A stretch of DNA of 64,000 nucleotides, from positions 25,138-89,137 of the forward strand of contig JAMKCH010019846.1 in assembly GCA_023653785.1 (NCBI GenBank), read 5' to 3'. Positions within the stretch are counted from its first letter, which is position 1, and every line of letters starts with the position of its first letter. The translations under genes and the position numbers were made by a program. This stretch comes from Ophioderma brevispina (lineage: Eukaryota > Echinodermata > Ophiuroidea > Amphilepidida > Ophiodermatidae). Of the stretch, positions 42,566-55,126 are shown one piece after another. The notes beneath the pieces were generated by a model. The model searched no databases and was not told where the DNA came from. It saw nothing but the letters and a program-made list of their open reading frames with translations.

Positions 42566-44783
42566 TTTGGGCATAATAATTTCAGGTGAGGGCTACTGTA
42601 TATAAAAGCTTTATAACCATTCAAAAATATCAATTTTGAAAAATCAAGAGGGCACACTATTTTTGAAATGTGCCAGTGTCTCTTAAATATGTTTGAATAT
42701 TTTTCTTAGCTGGACACTGCTTTCCCACATGAACAGAAATAAAGGAAGGTCAATTAAGGATTTTTACTAAAGTGAGTAAATTATGTTTCTCAAATCAGTG
42801 ATCATGTATGCGAAATGCATATCATAAGTACACAACTTTACAACTTTTAATGGCTGGGAGCCTATGTGTTCTTTGCATCTATTTATTGCCTGGTTGTGAT
42901 ACCGAACAGTTATCAGAATTCAGCACTTTCAAAGTTGTGTGCACATTGTATCATTAAGACTAACATCTTCATTGTTATCTAAGTGTCATTTTGTTGGAGG
43001 TTGCATGAATCCAGATTTGTGACGCATCCAAACTCATGTTAAATCTAATTGAGATTTTGGTGTTACTAAAATTATTGATGAGACGCAAGTTTTTGCCAGT
43101 GTTCACAGATTTAAAAAAATATGTAATTTAGAGTGTCTTTTCCTGTGGTCTCTTTGTTACCTGTATTATGTTGAATGCTGAAGGCACCATTTCGCTTAAG
43201 GGTTACTACAATCTTGGACAAAATTGCTGATGCACTTTTGATACCTGACGGTCAACTTGCAATTTTGTTCCCAATTGCACGGGAAGGGAGAGGGATTGCA
43301 GGTCAAGAAATGTTCAAGCTTTCTAACCAAAAAGTGAAATTTCAAAACATCTTAAATTACTCCCATTTAAAAAGCAAAATGTCAAGTAATGTGTCAACTA
43401 TTTTGTCCAAGATTATATTAATAACATAATGTATTGTAGCTTGCTGATATGATGGACATGTGATTATGTTATAAAGGATGAGAAATACTTTTATGAAAAG
43501 CAGTGGTGTTTGATAAGGTCTGATGATCCCGTTAGACTCTGACCTAGCAGCGAGCCTTATGAAACTCCATTATTTTTCATACCAGTGTGTATCTTACATT
43601 ATATTCCAAGACAAAAACTAAATTTGAAGAATTATTCAGTATAGTTGAGAAAGTTTATCTTTTTTTTTAATTTAAACATGTTGAAACACTTTTTTCCCCC
43701 TGAAAACACAGACCATGCAGTAATGTTCACTTGTGCAGGTGTCTAACACCAAGGTCCAGTCTTCTGGACAGGTAAAGTCTGATTTGTAATTATTTAGAAG
43801 TGGATCCCATCGACTGGTTAATCCATATCTATGTAATCCGTATGAATGTTTAAAAGTGGACGACCCGATTTTGTCTCTTTTCTCCCTCACACAATTAAAG
43901 GCATATCATCAAAAGGATCGATTAAGCCCAGATTAATTGGTCGAGCTATGAGTTGCAAAAATATTGGGCAAGACGCAGTCGAGCCCAATTAATGTTGGGC
44001 ATAAATCATCCAATTTTATCATTATCATGTTTTGGATCTGATATTTCCCCACACTTGGACTCCCCAAAACATAATAATGAGTTGATTCGGTCCAGCCATT
44101 GGACAGTGTGTGTTAATAAATGTGATCTACCACATTTACTGAAATTTTTGTTCATAACATTGAAAGGAAACATATCTTGGGGCTAAAATTTCACTGGGGT
44201 AAGGAAAAATATGAACTTTCTTATGATATAAAGTGGGGCTGAGGTTGTTGATCGGGTCACTCACCTTTAAGTAGGTAGAGTTAAAATAATGTAACATTTT
44301 TATACTGTGATTTTTTATTCGTGTCAGTTCATTAAGTTTTCGATGATTCTATTCGTGTTGAGGCTAACATTCTTGCATGGCTTCACCTGAAGATCGATTG
44401 TCATTCATAACATGTAATTTATTGGTGAGATATATTATACATACAAAGTCATTTAATTTTAAAATTCTTGCACCACTATGATGATTATTAAACAGTGCAT
44501 TTACTGATTTAACTCATTTTTAAATCAGCTACACCAAATTTTGGAGCTTTTATCTGCAATAAATGAATAATTACATTTAATAATGTATTTTCTCCATTAT
44601 ATCTTTGGCTATTTAAATTTCGGTTTTAACACATCCCCTCTAAGTGAAAGCATACCTTCGATAATATGCATCAACTGATATGAATAAAAAATCATACTTT
44701 GATATCTTGATACAGAGTTGTCTGTGAGCAACCACCCAAGTTTGGTCAATGTAACCTATTGCTGGTACCCATTTGCACTTATA
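42566..44783. other. Intergenic, nothing recognised
   Basis: AT-rich, no coding signal. The ORFs at 43,175-43,429 and 43,953-44,186 have no domain. Confidence 0.35.
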
Positions 44784-45568
44784 CAGGGTGAGTCAAAAAA
44801 AACTTGACCCAGTTTGTGTCTGCCATTTTGAATTTTTAAGATACGTATGTCTTACATATGTGGTATCATCTGAAAGCTTAGTTCATTGTCTTTAATTTGC
44901 TGCAAAGATCATTCGCATCGGTTTAGGTCATGACCGAGCTACAGTTGTTTGAATCAAGTAATCTGTTTTGCGCTCTGTCCACGGATTCCATTAAAGTGAC
45001 CGGCATTCAACGGAATAATGTGACGCTATGTAACCCCACACAATTCAGTCACAATCGATCATCGCTGCCCTCTTAACTTTAAACGTCATCATCACCCATA
45101 AAAACAATTTGAAACATAAATTACTTGATACATGTATATCAGTTTCTGGAGGAGTTGAATGCATCATACCATATAAGTGAACGGACATCGTTGACAACCT
45201 TTGAAGTTTAAAGTATTGTCGATATTTTAGACCCAAAAATTCTCAATGCGTGAAAAAAATGTTTCAATAGAAACTTACCATTATCACTATCTTTTATTAC
45301 ACCCTTAAGATACCCCTTTATTTGACATAAACATTGACATCGCTTGTCATCCTTTTGGGGAGGCCTTTTGTTTAGTTGGCCACCGTGCATTCAAATGGGA
45401 TCCGTTGATAGGGTAAAAGCTGACTACTGATTCAACGGACTGTAAGCGCAGCCTATTCTTTATCAGATTGGAATTATCTTTGGCAGCAAATTAAAGATAA
45501 GAAATAGGCTTTCCGATGAACCACATATCTTAGATATATCAGGGTCCAGTTTTTTTTGACTCTCCCTG
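44784..45568. mobile_element. Tc1/mariner-like non-autonomous element
   Basis: The left end CAGGGTGAGTCAAAAAAAAC, TTGACCC and the right end read in reverse (CAGGGAGAGTCAAAAAAAAC, TGGACCC) are inverted, and TA lies at both edges (44,782-44,783 and 45,569-45,570). 785 bp; the internal minus-strand ORFs show no transposase motif. Confidence 0.7.
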
Positions 45569-45570
45569 TA

Positions 45571-47454
45571 AATAAAGAAAACAAAGTAAAAGTTCAAAGA
45601 TGTTTTTTTAAATTCTAGTTTATGGATCTTGTGGAGCAAAAGTAGGCGCTTCCCATGACACTTTGATACTTTCGTAAATATAACTGTATAAGTGGTAGTT
45701 TATTCTAAAATATGCACTACAAATCTCATGCCTGGCCAGTGCATATGTACACAACCCTACGGCGTTGAATTAGGGATGTGGTCAACCTGATGGCTTCGAC
45801 GAGTATTTTTTTATTTTGGTTTGTAACTCTGTAAAGTATAGCTTTAGAAAGAAATTGGACGATGGACCCGATGATGGCATCAGATTAAGGTAAACCTCTG
45901 TAATTTTTAAAAAACCATGATTTTCACACAGCATAAAAAACAATTTGAATTTTCACTGAATTTCTTATTCCTTTTTTAAAAATAGAGCGTTACTTTTCGA
46001 AATATAAGAAAAAATGTCAAAAAAGTATTTTTACCTTTTTCCAATTTGCATCTTCTTTATTTAGACATCGAAATAGAGAAGATCGATTGCTATCGTTAAA
46101 AGTAAAGCTTACCTTTTACTCGGTATTTTTGGAGTTATCTTGTCTGAAAATTGTGCAAATTTGCGAACATTGAGAAATCCGTGTTTTAGTAATAAAAGTG
46201 ACTTTTCACGCCATTTCAAGCTTTCTGTTTCTCAAATAACTTTATCTTTGAACTTCAAAATTGAGTATGTTGTGTAAGTGATGAAAATACATCTTTTGTC
46301 TCCAACTCCAGAAATCAGAAGAAATTGAAATTTCATCTGTCTAATGTTTACATTTTCAAGATGCTTTCGCGCAAGTACAACCAAGCTACGCGGTGTGAAA
46401 TGTGCTTTAAACTCCCGCCGTAAGACCATGTGGTTTTTTGTGACTTTAAAAGTGTCAAATACCTGTTTTAAATCGGCAAAAAATACAATTCAGGATGTCT
46501 GCATTGGATACCTTTTTTGGGTAATTAAGGTTAGGTTTAAAATGGGAGCAAAAAATCAGAAATTCTTGTAAAAACAAAACACTAGGGTTGACACTACCCA
46601 TAAAATTGCAACCATGACAATTGAAATAGCCAGTAAAACAGGTCCGTGGTACACAGCAACACGTCACTTTTTAAAAACTTTTCATGTGTGGAAGATGCAT
46701 TTATATATTAACAGAAGAGGTTGACAATTATAAGGACGTAAGAAAATTTAATTCTGCTGTTCAAATTAAAAAATGTTCTTTATTTCCTCAGTTATAGAGC
46801 TTTATGAATTTCCACATTTTGAGTAATGAATAGATTTGCTTAGAAAATATTAAACTCACATTTCCCTCAAATGCAGTATTACATCAAATTACACAATTTT
46901 TTAATATTTCTTTCATGATGATTACGTCCTTCGGATTGTCAACCCTTTTTTATGTTCATGCAAAAATATTTGTAGACTTATGTTTAACTATTTCTTCTAT
47001 AAAGTTTGATAGCTGCCGATGGTTTACAACTCCCCCAATTATCATTACAAATCGGCTAAGTTTTTTGGGTTACCCCTCGGAATCAACAAAACAACTACTT
47101 TTATTGAAGAATAAAATGAGATTTAAGAAAATGGTTTGTGTTGAAATTGCAGTTGTGGGGTTGCAAATTAAGTGAAACTATTACAATCTTATTTTGACTG
47201 TAGTTTGTACTTGCATAGGGTTCGGTAATATCGTTGTCCCTGATAAAAAGGATTTTTTTTTAGGCTAAAATTTTAGACTTTATAAAAATAGAATTGATCG
47301 TATAAAAATATTTTAAATAGAAGTGGTTGCGTTTTGTTTTTTGTCAATTTTGCAGTGCAATCCGCTCCACTACAGTACGTTACAGGTGTCAGGGCTATGC
47401 CAGTAGTTCTATTGCAGACCACTCGCTGTGCTCTATGTATAAGAACTATGTGAA
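45571..47454. other. Intergenic, nothing recognised
   Basis: AT-rich. ORFs here (e.g. 46,915-47,175) have no recognisable domain. Confidence 0.35.
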
Positions 47455-47535
47455 AAGGGTATACATTTCATATATAAGTCCCATGGATGCAATGAGGTAT
47501 GTCATTTCATTCCCTCAAGTGCTATGTTGTACATT
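47455..47535 (+). mobile_element. Partial copy of the octamer MITE
   Basis: GGGTATACATTTCATATATA, AGTCCCATGGATGCAATGAGG matches the left half of 56,585-56,739. The octamer has lost one A here (ATGCAAT). No right end was found. Confidence 0.6.
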
Positions 47536-49450
47536 TTACCATGAGCCATCTACCACTAATGTTTTACAATGTGGATTGCTACTTGTATGCATGATTTTTG
47601 GTATTTTTTATAACATATGCTTAAAAAAATCAGGGGAAGTTTGGTGGGGTGGCAAATTGTGTGACATAAGTTCGACTAAGCCACAAAGAATTGGTACAAA
47701 AAGCACTTCCCTTTGGAAGTCTAAATCATAAGTTATTATTGTAAGGTACAGAAACCTGCATATTTATGTTTTGAGCTGCATATGACAATTAAAAATTATC
47801 GTAAATGAGTTTCCAGGTCTCATTTTTGTTTTAACTGTGTAAGTTTTACCAAATCCTGCAAAAGTTCAATCTGGCATAGCAAACATCTAGCCTAATTGAG
47901 TTAAACACAACAAGCGTGGTCCAAAATAGGTCGTTCAATTAAGTAACCTGAATGAACTGTGGACCTTCCAAATAAGACCCTTGTCTTAATATAAAAACAT
48001 GATCCATCAACTGCACACAATATTCATTCTTAACCTATGTGAAAATTTAAATCAATTTAATTGGGCTGATTCCTTTCACAATTGAGGCCCGAGGTAGTAT
48101 GCCTACATATGATGTTATTTCAGGTTGAAGCGCTTGCGTGGCCTGCCAACATCGCATCTAGTTTTGTCTTTGATCGTTGCTTTCAACGGGTTGTTGATTT
48201 AAGGCCGTAACTATTCGCAGATTCACTTTAAATATAAAGCTGATTTTTTTTTTTTTTTTTTTTTTCTTTGTTTTTTTTTTTAATAAGGAAGGTATATTTT
48301 GGGAACTCGGTACTCTCTTTTTACCACGAATTGAAACCAAGGGTGACCCATTATTTTTTTGCGTGGAAGAACTCGGCCAAAGTATTCTAGTAAGTTGAAA
48401 AATTCACCACAAGATCTGTGTAATACTAAATTTTGACACTACACAGAGATCATGCCATCATAAGGTCTTTGCGATGCAAACTCTGGGACTACCTAAAAAT
48501 AAATAAATATGAAAACATTATTTCAAATCAGTGGCGTAATTTCTTTGTTGACATTGTGGGGAATGGGGTTGATGAAAATTTATGAATGAAATTGGGGTTT
48601 GCTGAAAAGATGGCCTTACTAACACCTGTGCGCCGCAATCGCGCAAAAGAATGTTGTCCATTTAGAAGCTAAAATCATTGAATGTATTTATAATGTTCGA
48701 ACAAAATGCACAGGCGAGCGCGCTAAAATTTTAAACTCATTATGTGAAATATAGGTTATTTTGGTTCAAAAACACATGAATGGCATCAACCCCTTGGGGG
48801 GGTGGGGGGTATGATCGTATTTACCATCCCCCCGGGATTTACGCCTATGATTCAATTACAGAACCATTGTAAAAATTTGGATGTAGTAGGTAACAGTGTA
48901 CATCAGTGTGACATTTTTGGTGTCCGAATTATGTCGTATATTCTTTTATCATCCAGTGATCAACCCACCTCATTTCATTTTATATTTTACATGTCGCAAT
49001 GCAATTTTACAGCATATTTAGATAATGTATGACATTTTGCTTTGCCTGGCTTGCCATAAACTCGGACACCAATCTTTCATGATACTTTTGGCATTCGGCA
49101 GTGTTATCAGGTTGGAACACTGTTTTGAGTCTATAAATAATAATTTGGCTCTACTAGTTTGCTTTCTAATATATGTCTGTAGATATTTACAATTGTCACA
49201 TACTGGCCCCTGAATACAATATTTATATTTATAACATTCGTCATTACGCTGTGCATTAATTTCATACCTCATGAGGTGCTACGAAGAGCATTTTTCAGTA
49301 TTTTAAAATATGGTTCCTGGTCAACATGCATCAATGCATACCACTTTTACCCATTAGCGGTAATAAAACGCTATAAATCTTCATCATACCAAGAACCCTT
49401 ATTTACTGGAACTTAACACCTTACAGCTATTGAAGAAAAACCGCAATACG
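47536..49450. other. Intergenic, poly(T) tract only
   Basis: A long poly(T) tract at about 48,245-48,285 and a short G-run near 48,795-48,808. No gene or repeat pair recognised. Confidence 0.35.
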
Positions 49451-49808
49451 TGATCCCTGGGTTTCCTACCGAATCATTTTATACCGATTCCTCCAGTCCC
49501 TCAATGCACCGATGATGTACGAGTAGATATGTGTCACTCCATGCACACTCGCGGTTTAGTGCGCAGCCTCCTTTAAACTACGCGCACATTTTGTGACGCA
49601 AAAATCAAGGTAATCAAAGATACTCGTTACTGGTAAACTTATGTAGCAGGCAATGGTTTTTGACCTTTTGCCAGAAAAATGACCGTATACACAAAACACA
49701 TAGAATATATCTGCGCGTATTTATTTTATTCTACTCGTACATCGTTGGTGCATTGATGGGATGGAATTTCGGTAAAAAATTATTTCTGGTATGAAACCCA
49801 GGGATCCA
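49451..49808. mobile_element. Inverted-repeat element
   Basis: The left arm TGATCCCTGGGTTTCCTACC ... CAATGCACCGATGATGTACG matches the right arm inverted (TGGATCCCTGGGTTTCATAC ... CAATGCACCAACGATGTACG). Arms of about 85 bp around a central spacer of about 190 bp. Confidence 0.75.
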
Positions 49809-51426
49809 CATATTTCACCCACCACTAGAGCAAGTAACCAGGCGAAATAATATCAAGAAAAAACAGACCATAGTGCACTGTCCTGCTCGTTTGGCCCCTT
49901 TTAGGGGTGTTGGGCAGTACCAGAACCAGAACATGCATGCAGTTAAAAGAAAAGGTGCTGTTAATAATAAAGACAGACATGTAGTGCCAAAGAACTGCTT
50001 GTGTTACACTTGGAAGAAAACAGAATTTAAATGTTCCATATCTTAAAATTTATGATCCAATTGAAGCAAAATAATGCCTTCATTGAATTCCCTGAGAAAA
50101 TGGTCAAGGCATCCAGGAAGAGAGGAAAACAATAGATACAAATTGTCTGTAATTGTAACTTACTACTCGAACAAAAATTATTTGACATCTACTGGTGGGT
50201 TCATACTTCATCAGCAGATGTCTGCCGATGGTAGCCTTTCACACATTCTTTACACGCAACATGTATGTTTCATGCATCTGGCCAGGTGGCGAGCAAAACA
50301 TGTTCGAAAGGCTACGGTCAACAAACGTGTGCCGGGGAGCCCAAAGGGTAACACTTTCATGTAAAATGTACAAATATAAACCAAAATGGTACAATTTGGG
50401 CAGAAAATAGTTCAAATTGGATGCTTAATCATAATGTGAAAAAGTACACTTTCTGGCCAAAAATATGCTATTTTTACACTACTATCATTGAAATATGAAT
50501 GCATTTGATTATTAAAACATGAACTATGCCTGTTTTCTTAGTATTATAGTTGGTGCCTTATTTCTTGGTAAAATCATAGTAAAATAGGCGATTTTTGTGA
50601 CAAAAATAGCAACACTGAGTGTGAAATTGGGTGTATTAAAAGCAGACAATCTGGTGGTGTAGATTACCTTCCTTGATTAGAAAACTTGGGAGATACATCC
50701 CTTGCTGTGATAGATGATTCATTCCTTTTTAAACAAAGGAGAGAAAAAAATAAGAGATTAACCAATCCAGGGTTTCCTCTGCTGATCCGATGGCCGATAA
50801 TTTTTATAGTACCGGCTGATCCTGGCACCGATCCGATGATTTGCCCTATATATTAAAGATCACACTGGGTTCAAATTTTTAGGAATTGGCAATGATGATT
50901 ATAATTAATAAATTGTGTGGTCCACATTTGCTACAAGTTTCATTGAGCAATTTTGGATTATAAAGTTAACTTTTTGAGCAACTCTTGTCTTATGTTTCTA
51001 CTTAAAAACTGGTAAAATACACATTGTACTTAGTCCCTTTCTTTCATTCAATGCATTGGCTGAGAATCGGCAGGCTCTGACATACTTTTGACTATTTCTG
51101 CAAAATCGGCCCCTGATCCATTGTCCGATACAAATATCAGTTAATCTTTAACAAAAATTACACAGCTTGACTGCATTAAAATACCTATACCACAATGCCA
51201 AATTCAATTAAGTTACATTTTTCATTACATGTGTTATAATTTTACCACAACTTAGCTGATACATATCCTTGACAGCTGATCAAACCCTCGTTTTACAGGT
51301 ACTTTGATTTTTCTTAAAATGTTTATTTACCCTTTTTGGAGTATGGCACATCTTATTACACATTCTGGGTTTTACCCCAATTGAGCTATGCCCTCTACTA
51401 TTGTGTCAGCCACACTTCAAAACGAC
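49809..51426. other. Intergenic, possible decayed repeats
   Basis: 50,765-51,140 contains GATCCGATGGCCGATAAT, CACCGATCCGATGATTTG and CTGATCCATTGTCCGATAC, hinting at a decayed repeat with GATCCGAT motifs. No gene seen. Confidence 0.3.
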
Positions 51427-51612
51427 TATAGTGCTTTTACCTTCCTCGAGTCAGTGACGTCAGTATGATACGAATTGATTGCAGCATTAAAACACAAGTG
51501 CTGATTGAAAGTGCTGGCATACCCACGCGCGCGTATAAAGGCAGTGCGAAAATGCACACGCAAACAGGCTGTCTGAACGTGTTGACGTCACTGACTCGAT
51601 AAATGGAGTATA
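51427..51612. mobile_element. MITE family B, copy 1, with CRE sites in its ends
   Basis: Inverted ends TATAGTGCTTTTACCTTCC, TCGAGTCAGTGACGTCA and the right end inverted. TGACGTCA at 51,455-51,462 and 51,583-51,590. Interior CGCGCGTATAAAGGCAGTGC. Confidence 0.8.
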
Positions 51613-51654
51613 ATGGGAATGGATACTAAGGGAGCCACTCCAAAATGACAAGGG

Positions 51655-51838
51655 TATAGTGCCTTTGTCTTCCACGAGTCAGTCACATCAGTGTGTAATC
51701 ACAGTAATAAATCAAGAGTGTTGTTTCAAAGCACTTACATATATGCATGCACATGTATAAAGACAGTGCAAAAATGTACACGTAAAACAACTCTGGATGC
51801 GCTGACATCACTGACTCGAAGAAGGTAAATGGAGTATA
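51655..51838. mobile_element. MITE family B, copy 2, next to copy 1
   Basis: Same orientation, starting 42 bp after copy 1. The ends TATAGTGCCTTTGTCTTCC, ACGAGTCAGTCACATCA and TGACATCACTGACTCG show decayed CREs. Interior TGTATAAAGACAGTGC matches copy 1. Confidence 0.8.
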
Positions 51839-52607
51839 GTAGAATTACTTAAAGATCTACTTGAAGATTATGATCACAAAGTTTAGTTTATATTGAAATC
51901 AGATTTATTACATGCAAACCTTTTCCATAAAATCTACTCAAAAGTAATATTTGAACATCATACACCATATACAGACCAACAGAATATGCTATAATAATGG
52001 TGAAAAAGCAAGTTTGTTTCCAGTAGGCTACACATATTTGACTTGGAAGCCACATTGAATTTTTATTCATGAACTGAGAAAATCTGATTTTTAGACAAAA
52101 AATACCTCTGAGATAGAAATTGCCATTTTAAAAAATATAGCACTATATTGTCATTTTTGTTTGTTTTATAAACTGATAAGTTATAAAGTAAAATGATTTG
52201 CAACTGATACCATTTTGTGTGTGATTTGAGCCATTTCTAAAGAAAATTCTTTAAAAATGGATTTTGCATTTTGTTTGTGGCTAAATTCTTGAAACAAAAC
52301 CCTTTATTGGTCATAATATCCCCTTGCTAATTTATTGGAGGGTTAAAACGTGGTTGGTCAGACAAAAAATCGTACTTGTTCCCATTTTCAGCACAAAAAC
52401 ACACCTATGGCACTAGGGATTTTGGGTTGGCACATTTGATAATTGTCCAATAGACAAAAATGCTTTCCTGGCTCCAAGTGACACAAAAATTTGGGACTTG
52501 CTTGGATTGCTTGGTTGAGGCCAAGTCAACTTTTTTTTTTTAGCCTGAGCAAAAGTAAATTTGTTTTGAACAATATATTGAACATTGGTCTCATCCTTGT
52601 TATTAAT
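51839..52607. other. Intergenic, nothing recognised
   Basis: AT-rich, no repeat partner or coding signal. Confidence 0.3.
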
Positions 52608-53590
52608 ATAGGTTTTCCCGTTTAATTTAACACTATTTGCATTATATTTCATATCTGGTTAAGTTACAATTCGTCTTAGAAAATTAGATTGTGCATCTCG
52701 TGAAATAAATTTTGTCAATAAACATTGTATTTCAGAGTATGACCACTGCATTTCATAAATTGGTCATTTAGTTTCGTCCTTGGAACATATAATTCGTCTC
52801 ACCTGTTGGGTCGACGGCACTTGCACAAATATAATTCGTCTTTTTTCATTATTTTTCATACTTTTATCATTGCAATTCGTCCCACAGTATTACACAAATA
52901 CAGTGTAGACCTATCTTCCGTGTTGCATAGCGCCAGACAACAAATTGACGGATAGGTAATTGGATAAAAGTCTAACATCATTTGGATCAAACATGGCCTA
53001 AGAAATTACAATATATATAAACAAAGCAGTTTGAAAAACTTTTGTCCTCAAATTTCTAGATTTTGGACATAATTTAACCATCGGGACAGCCCAAAAATAA
53101 GTGAAAACTTTGTCCAAAGTCACTTTCAGTTACATTTATTTAATGTAAATTTCATGATCAAGAAATGTAAAAAAGAAAACATAAGTAAGAAAGTCATAAA
53201 CAAAGAGAAAAATAAAGATGTAAAATGATGAAAAATGAAAGAAAGGGCAAGGTAAAAGAGGAAATAGATATATAAAGTATAGTCCTATATTTATACACAT
53301 GCATGCATGATTCAAGACGAAATCAAATAAAAAAAATATGAAATCATTTGGTAAAAGACGAAATAAACTTAGACATTATGTTGCTAACCACATGATTAGA
53401 CGAAATTTACGTATATTTGGACGAAATAAAATGAGCATGGTATGAATAGCATTGATCCAAATATGAATATAATTGACCTAAGACTAAATTAAGTCTACAA
53501 ACAGACATTTACCAATTTTATAGACGAAATGTAACTTAACCACATATGAAATATAACAAAAATAGTTTTAAATCAAACGGGAAAACCTAT
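52608..53590. mobile_element. 983-bp inverted-repeat element with motif arrays in its halves
   Basis: The left end ATAGGTTTTCCCGTTTAATT, then CATATCTGGTTAAGTTACAA, matches the right end inverted (AATAGGTTTTCCCGTTTGAT, CATATGTGGTTAAGTTACAT) over about 85 bp. AATTCGTC or TTTCGTC lies at 52,668, 52,772, 52,791, 52,833 and 52,874. GACGAAAT lies at 53,316, 53,357, 53,399, 53,420 and 53,523. No coding capacity, so it needs a transposase supplied elsewhere. Confidence 0.8.
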
Positions 53591-53593
53591 TAA

Positions 53594-53718
53594 AGTCATT
53601 TCAAATGACTCTCTACAAAATTCAGCTTATTTAAGCATTGGTTGCAATGACAGTTGTTTTGAACAATGAAAATATTAAACCGTTGGTGTAAATAAAATTA
53701 AGTCATTTCAAATGACTT
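53594..53718. repeat. Pair of AAGTCATTTCAAATGACT palindromes
   Basis: AGTCATTTCAAATGACT occurs at 53,595-53,611 and again at 53,701-53,717, 106 bp apart, just outside the right end of the 983-bp element. Each is a palindrome apart from its central base. Confidence 0.75.
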
Positions 53719-54107
53719 GGTACAAATATTTGCATAAATATATTATTAATGTACATATACTTGAAAAGTACAAATTCAACTGTACATTAAAATTAAAATG
53801 TAGCTTCTATACATGTATTTACATCATATATACAACCATCACATACATAATTTTCCCCACTGTAATCTGTTTAACTTTCAAAAGGCTGAAATACACACAT
53901 ATATACAAATTTACTGTACAAATGACAGCATTACAAATAACTCCTCAAAGCATTTCTCAAAATTATTCAAAATTGAGATTGTACAAGCTATGTACAAAGA
54001 CACATACCCACTTATTTATCTAATCTTTTGTCAGGGTCCACACCTCTTCGTACACTCTTATTTTTACATACTAAAATACAGATCTAAAATTCATTCTCAA
54101 TTACGAT

Positions 54108-54393
54108 CAGGGCCGTACGCAGGATTTATTTTGGGGAGTGCGGGACTTCGAAAAAGTGGACTTTTTGGAAAAAATGGACCTTTTTGGTAAAAGTGGACCT
54201 TACCCCCCTAAAATGGTCCTTTTTTGAACATCTCATCACCAAAAAGTGGACATTCTTGTCAAAATTTCTCTAAATTTTTGACCTTTTTTATGCAAAAATT
54301 CAGCAGAAAGTGGACCTTTTGCCCCTTTTGTTGAATTGGGGGGGGGGGGAGGTGCACTCCACCCCCCCCCCCCCACCCCCGCATACGGGCCTG
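54108..54393. mobile_element. Non-autonomous hAT element with perfect 8-bp target duplication
   Basis: The ends CAGGGCCGTACGCAGGAT and, inverted, CAGGCCCGTATGCGGGGGTG. ATTACGAT flanks it at 54,100-54,107 and 54,394-54,401, the 8-bp duplication typical of hAT. Interior has repeated AAAGTGGAC(C) units and G/C runs near 54,340-54,380. Confidence 0.88.
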
Positions 54394-54401
54394 ATTACGA
54401 T

Positions 54402-55126
54402 GTGGCTGGTACCCTGAAAGTGATAAATTTCTTTAAAATATGTTTTCTACTCCCTTTCTCATAGAATTCAAAAGGTTTCTCTACATCTTATAGGTGTAAC
54501 TGAAATATGACCATTTAGCCTAATGTTGGTACAGCTAAAGTGAGTTTGGCATTTTAGTCAAGTTATAAAGAGTAGACCTCTATGCAAATTATACGTTGGC
54601 TGGGCATTAAATCCCAACCAACATCTTGTATGAACCATTTCTGTATCTCCAGTACTGTCTGTCCAAAAAAAAAAAATTCAGTGATTTTAGACAAGTCAGT
54701 GACGTCTTTATGTCAATATGATTTATCTTGTTTCATATCTTGCTCCATCTCCAGATTCTCACATACACTTCATATTCACTATTCTAGGTCAGTATAATAA
54801 TTACTGATACATAAATGTACACCGCATATAGGCATCTTTGAATATGGATAAAAAGAGAACAAGTCGTTTATAGCCCAATCAAATTGACACAATCAAGTGT
54901 AATGATTTGGATGTCAGAAATGTTGATTTTCAATTATTGGCAATGGGGGTGCACAGATTTTTCTCTTTTAAATCATTCAGCAACTGACCAAATTGTTTAT
55001 GAGCTGGTAATTAGGTGCTTAGGGTTGAAGCAAAATGTAGCTTTTTTCAAGGACAAACACTTATGTGAAAAAGTCAATATTGAATATTGCCAACATGCAA
55101 TTCGTTTCCCTTGTTTGTGTCACAAA
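54402..55126. other. Intergenic, nothing recognised
   Basis: No coding or repeat signal identified. Confidence 0.3.

Noticed and set aside
44784..45568. Mariner transposase gene inside the element
   Set aside because: Both internal minus-strand ORFs are short and lack a D,D-D/E pattern or helix-turn-helix that I can recognise.
53712..54190. Overlapping ORFs of 103 and 125 codons
   Set aside because: AT-rich low-complexity translation running into the hAT element. No domain.
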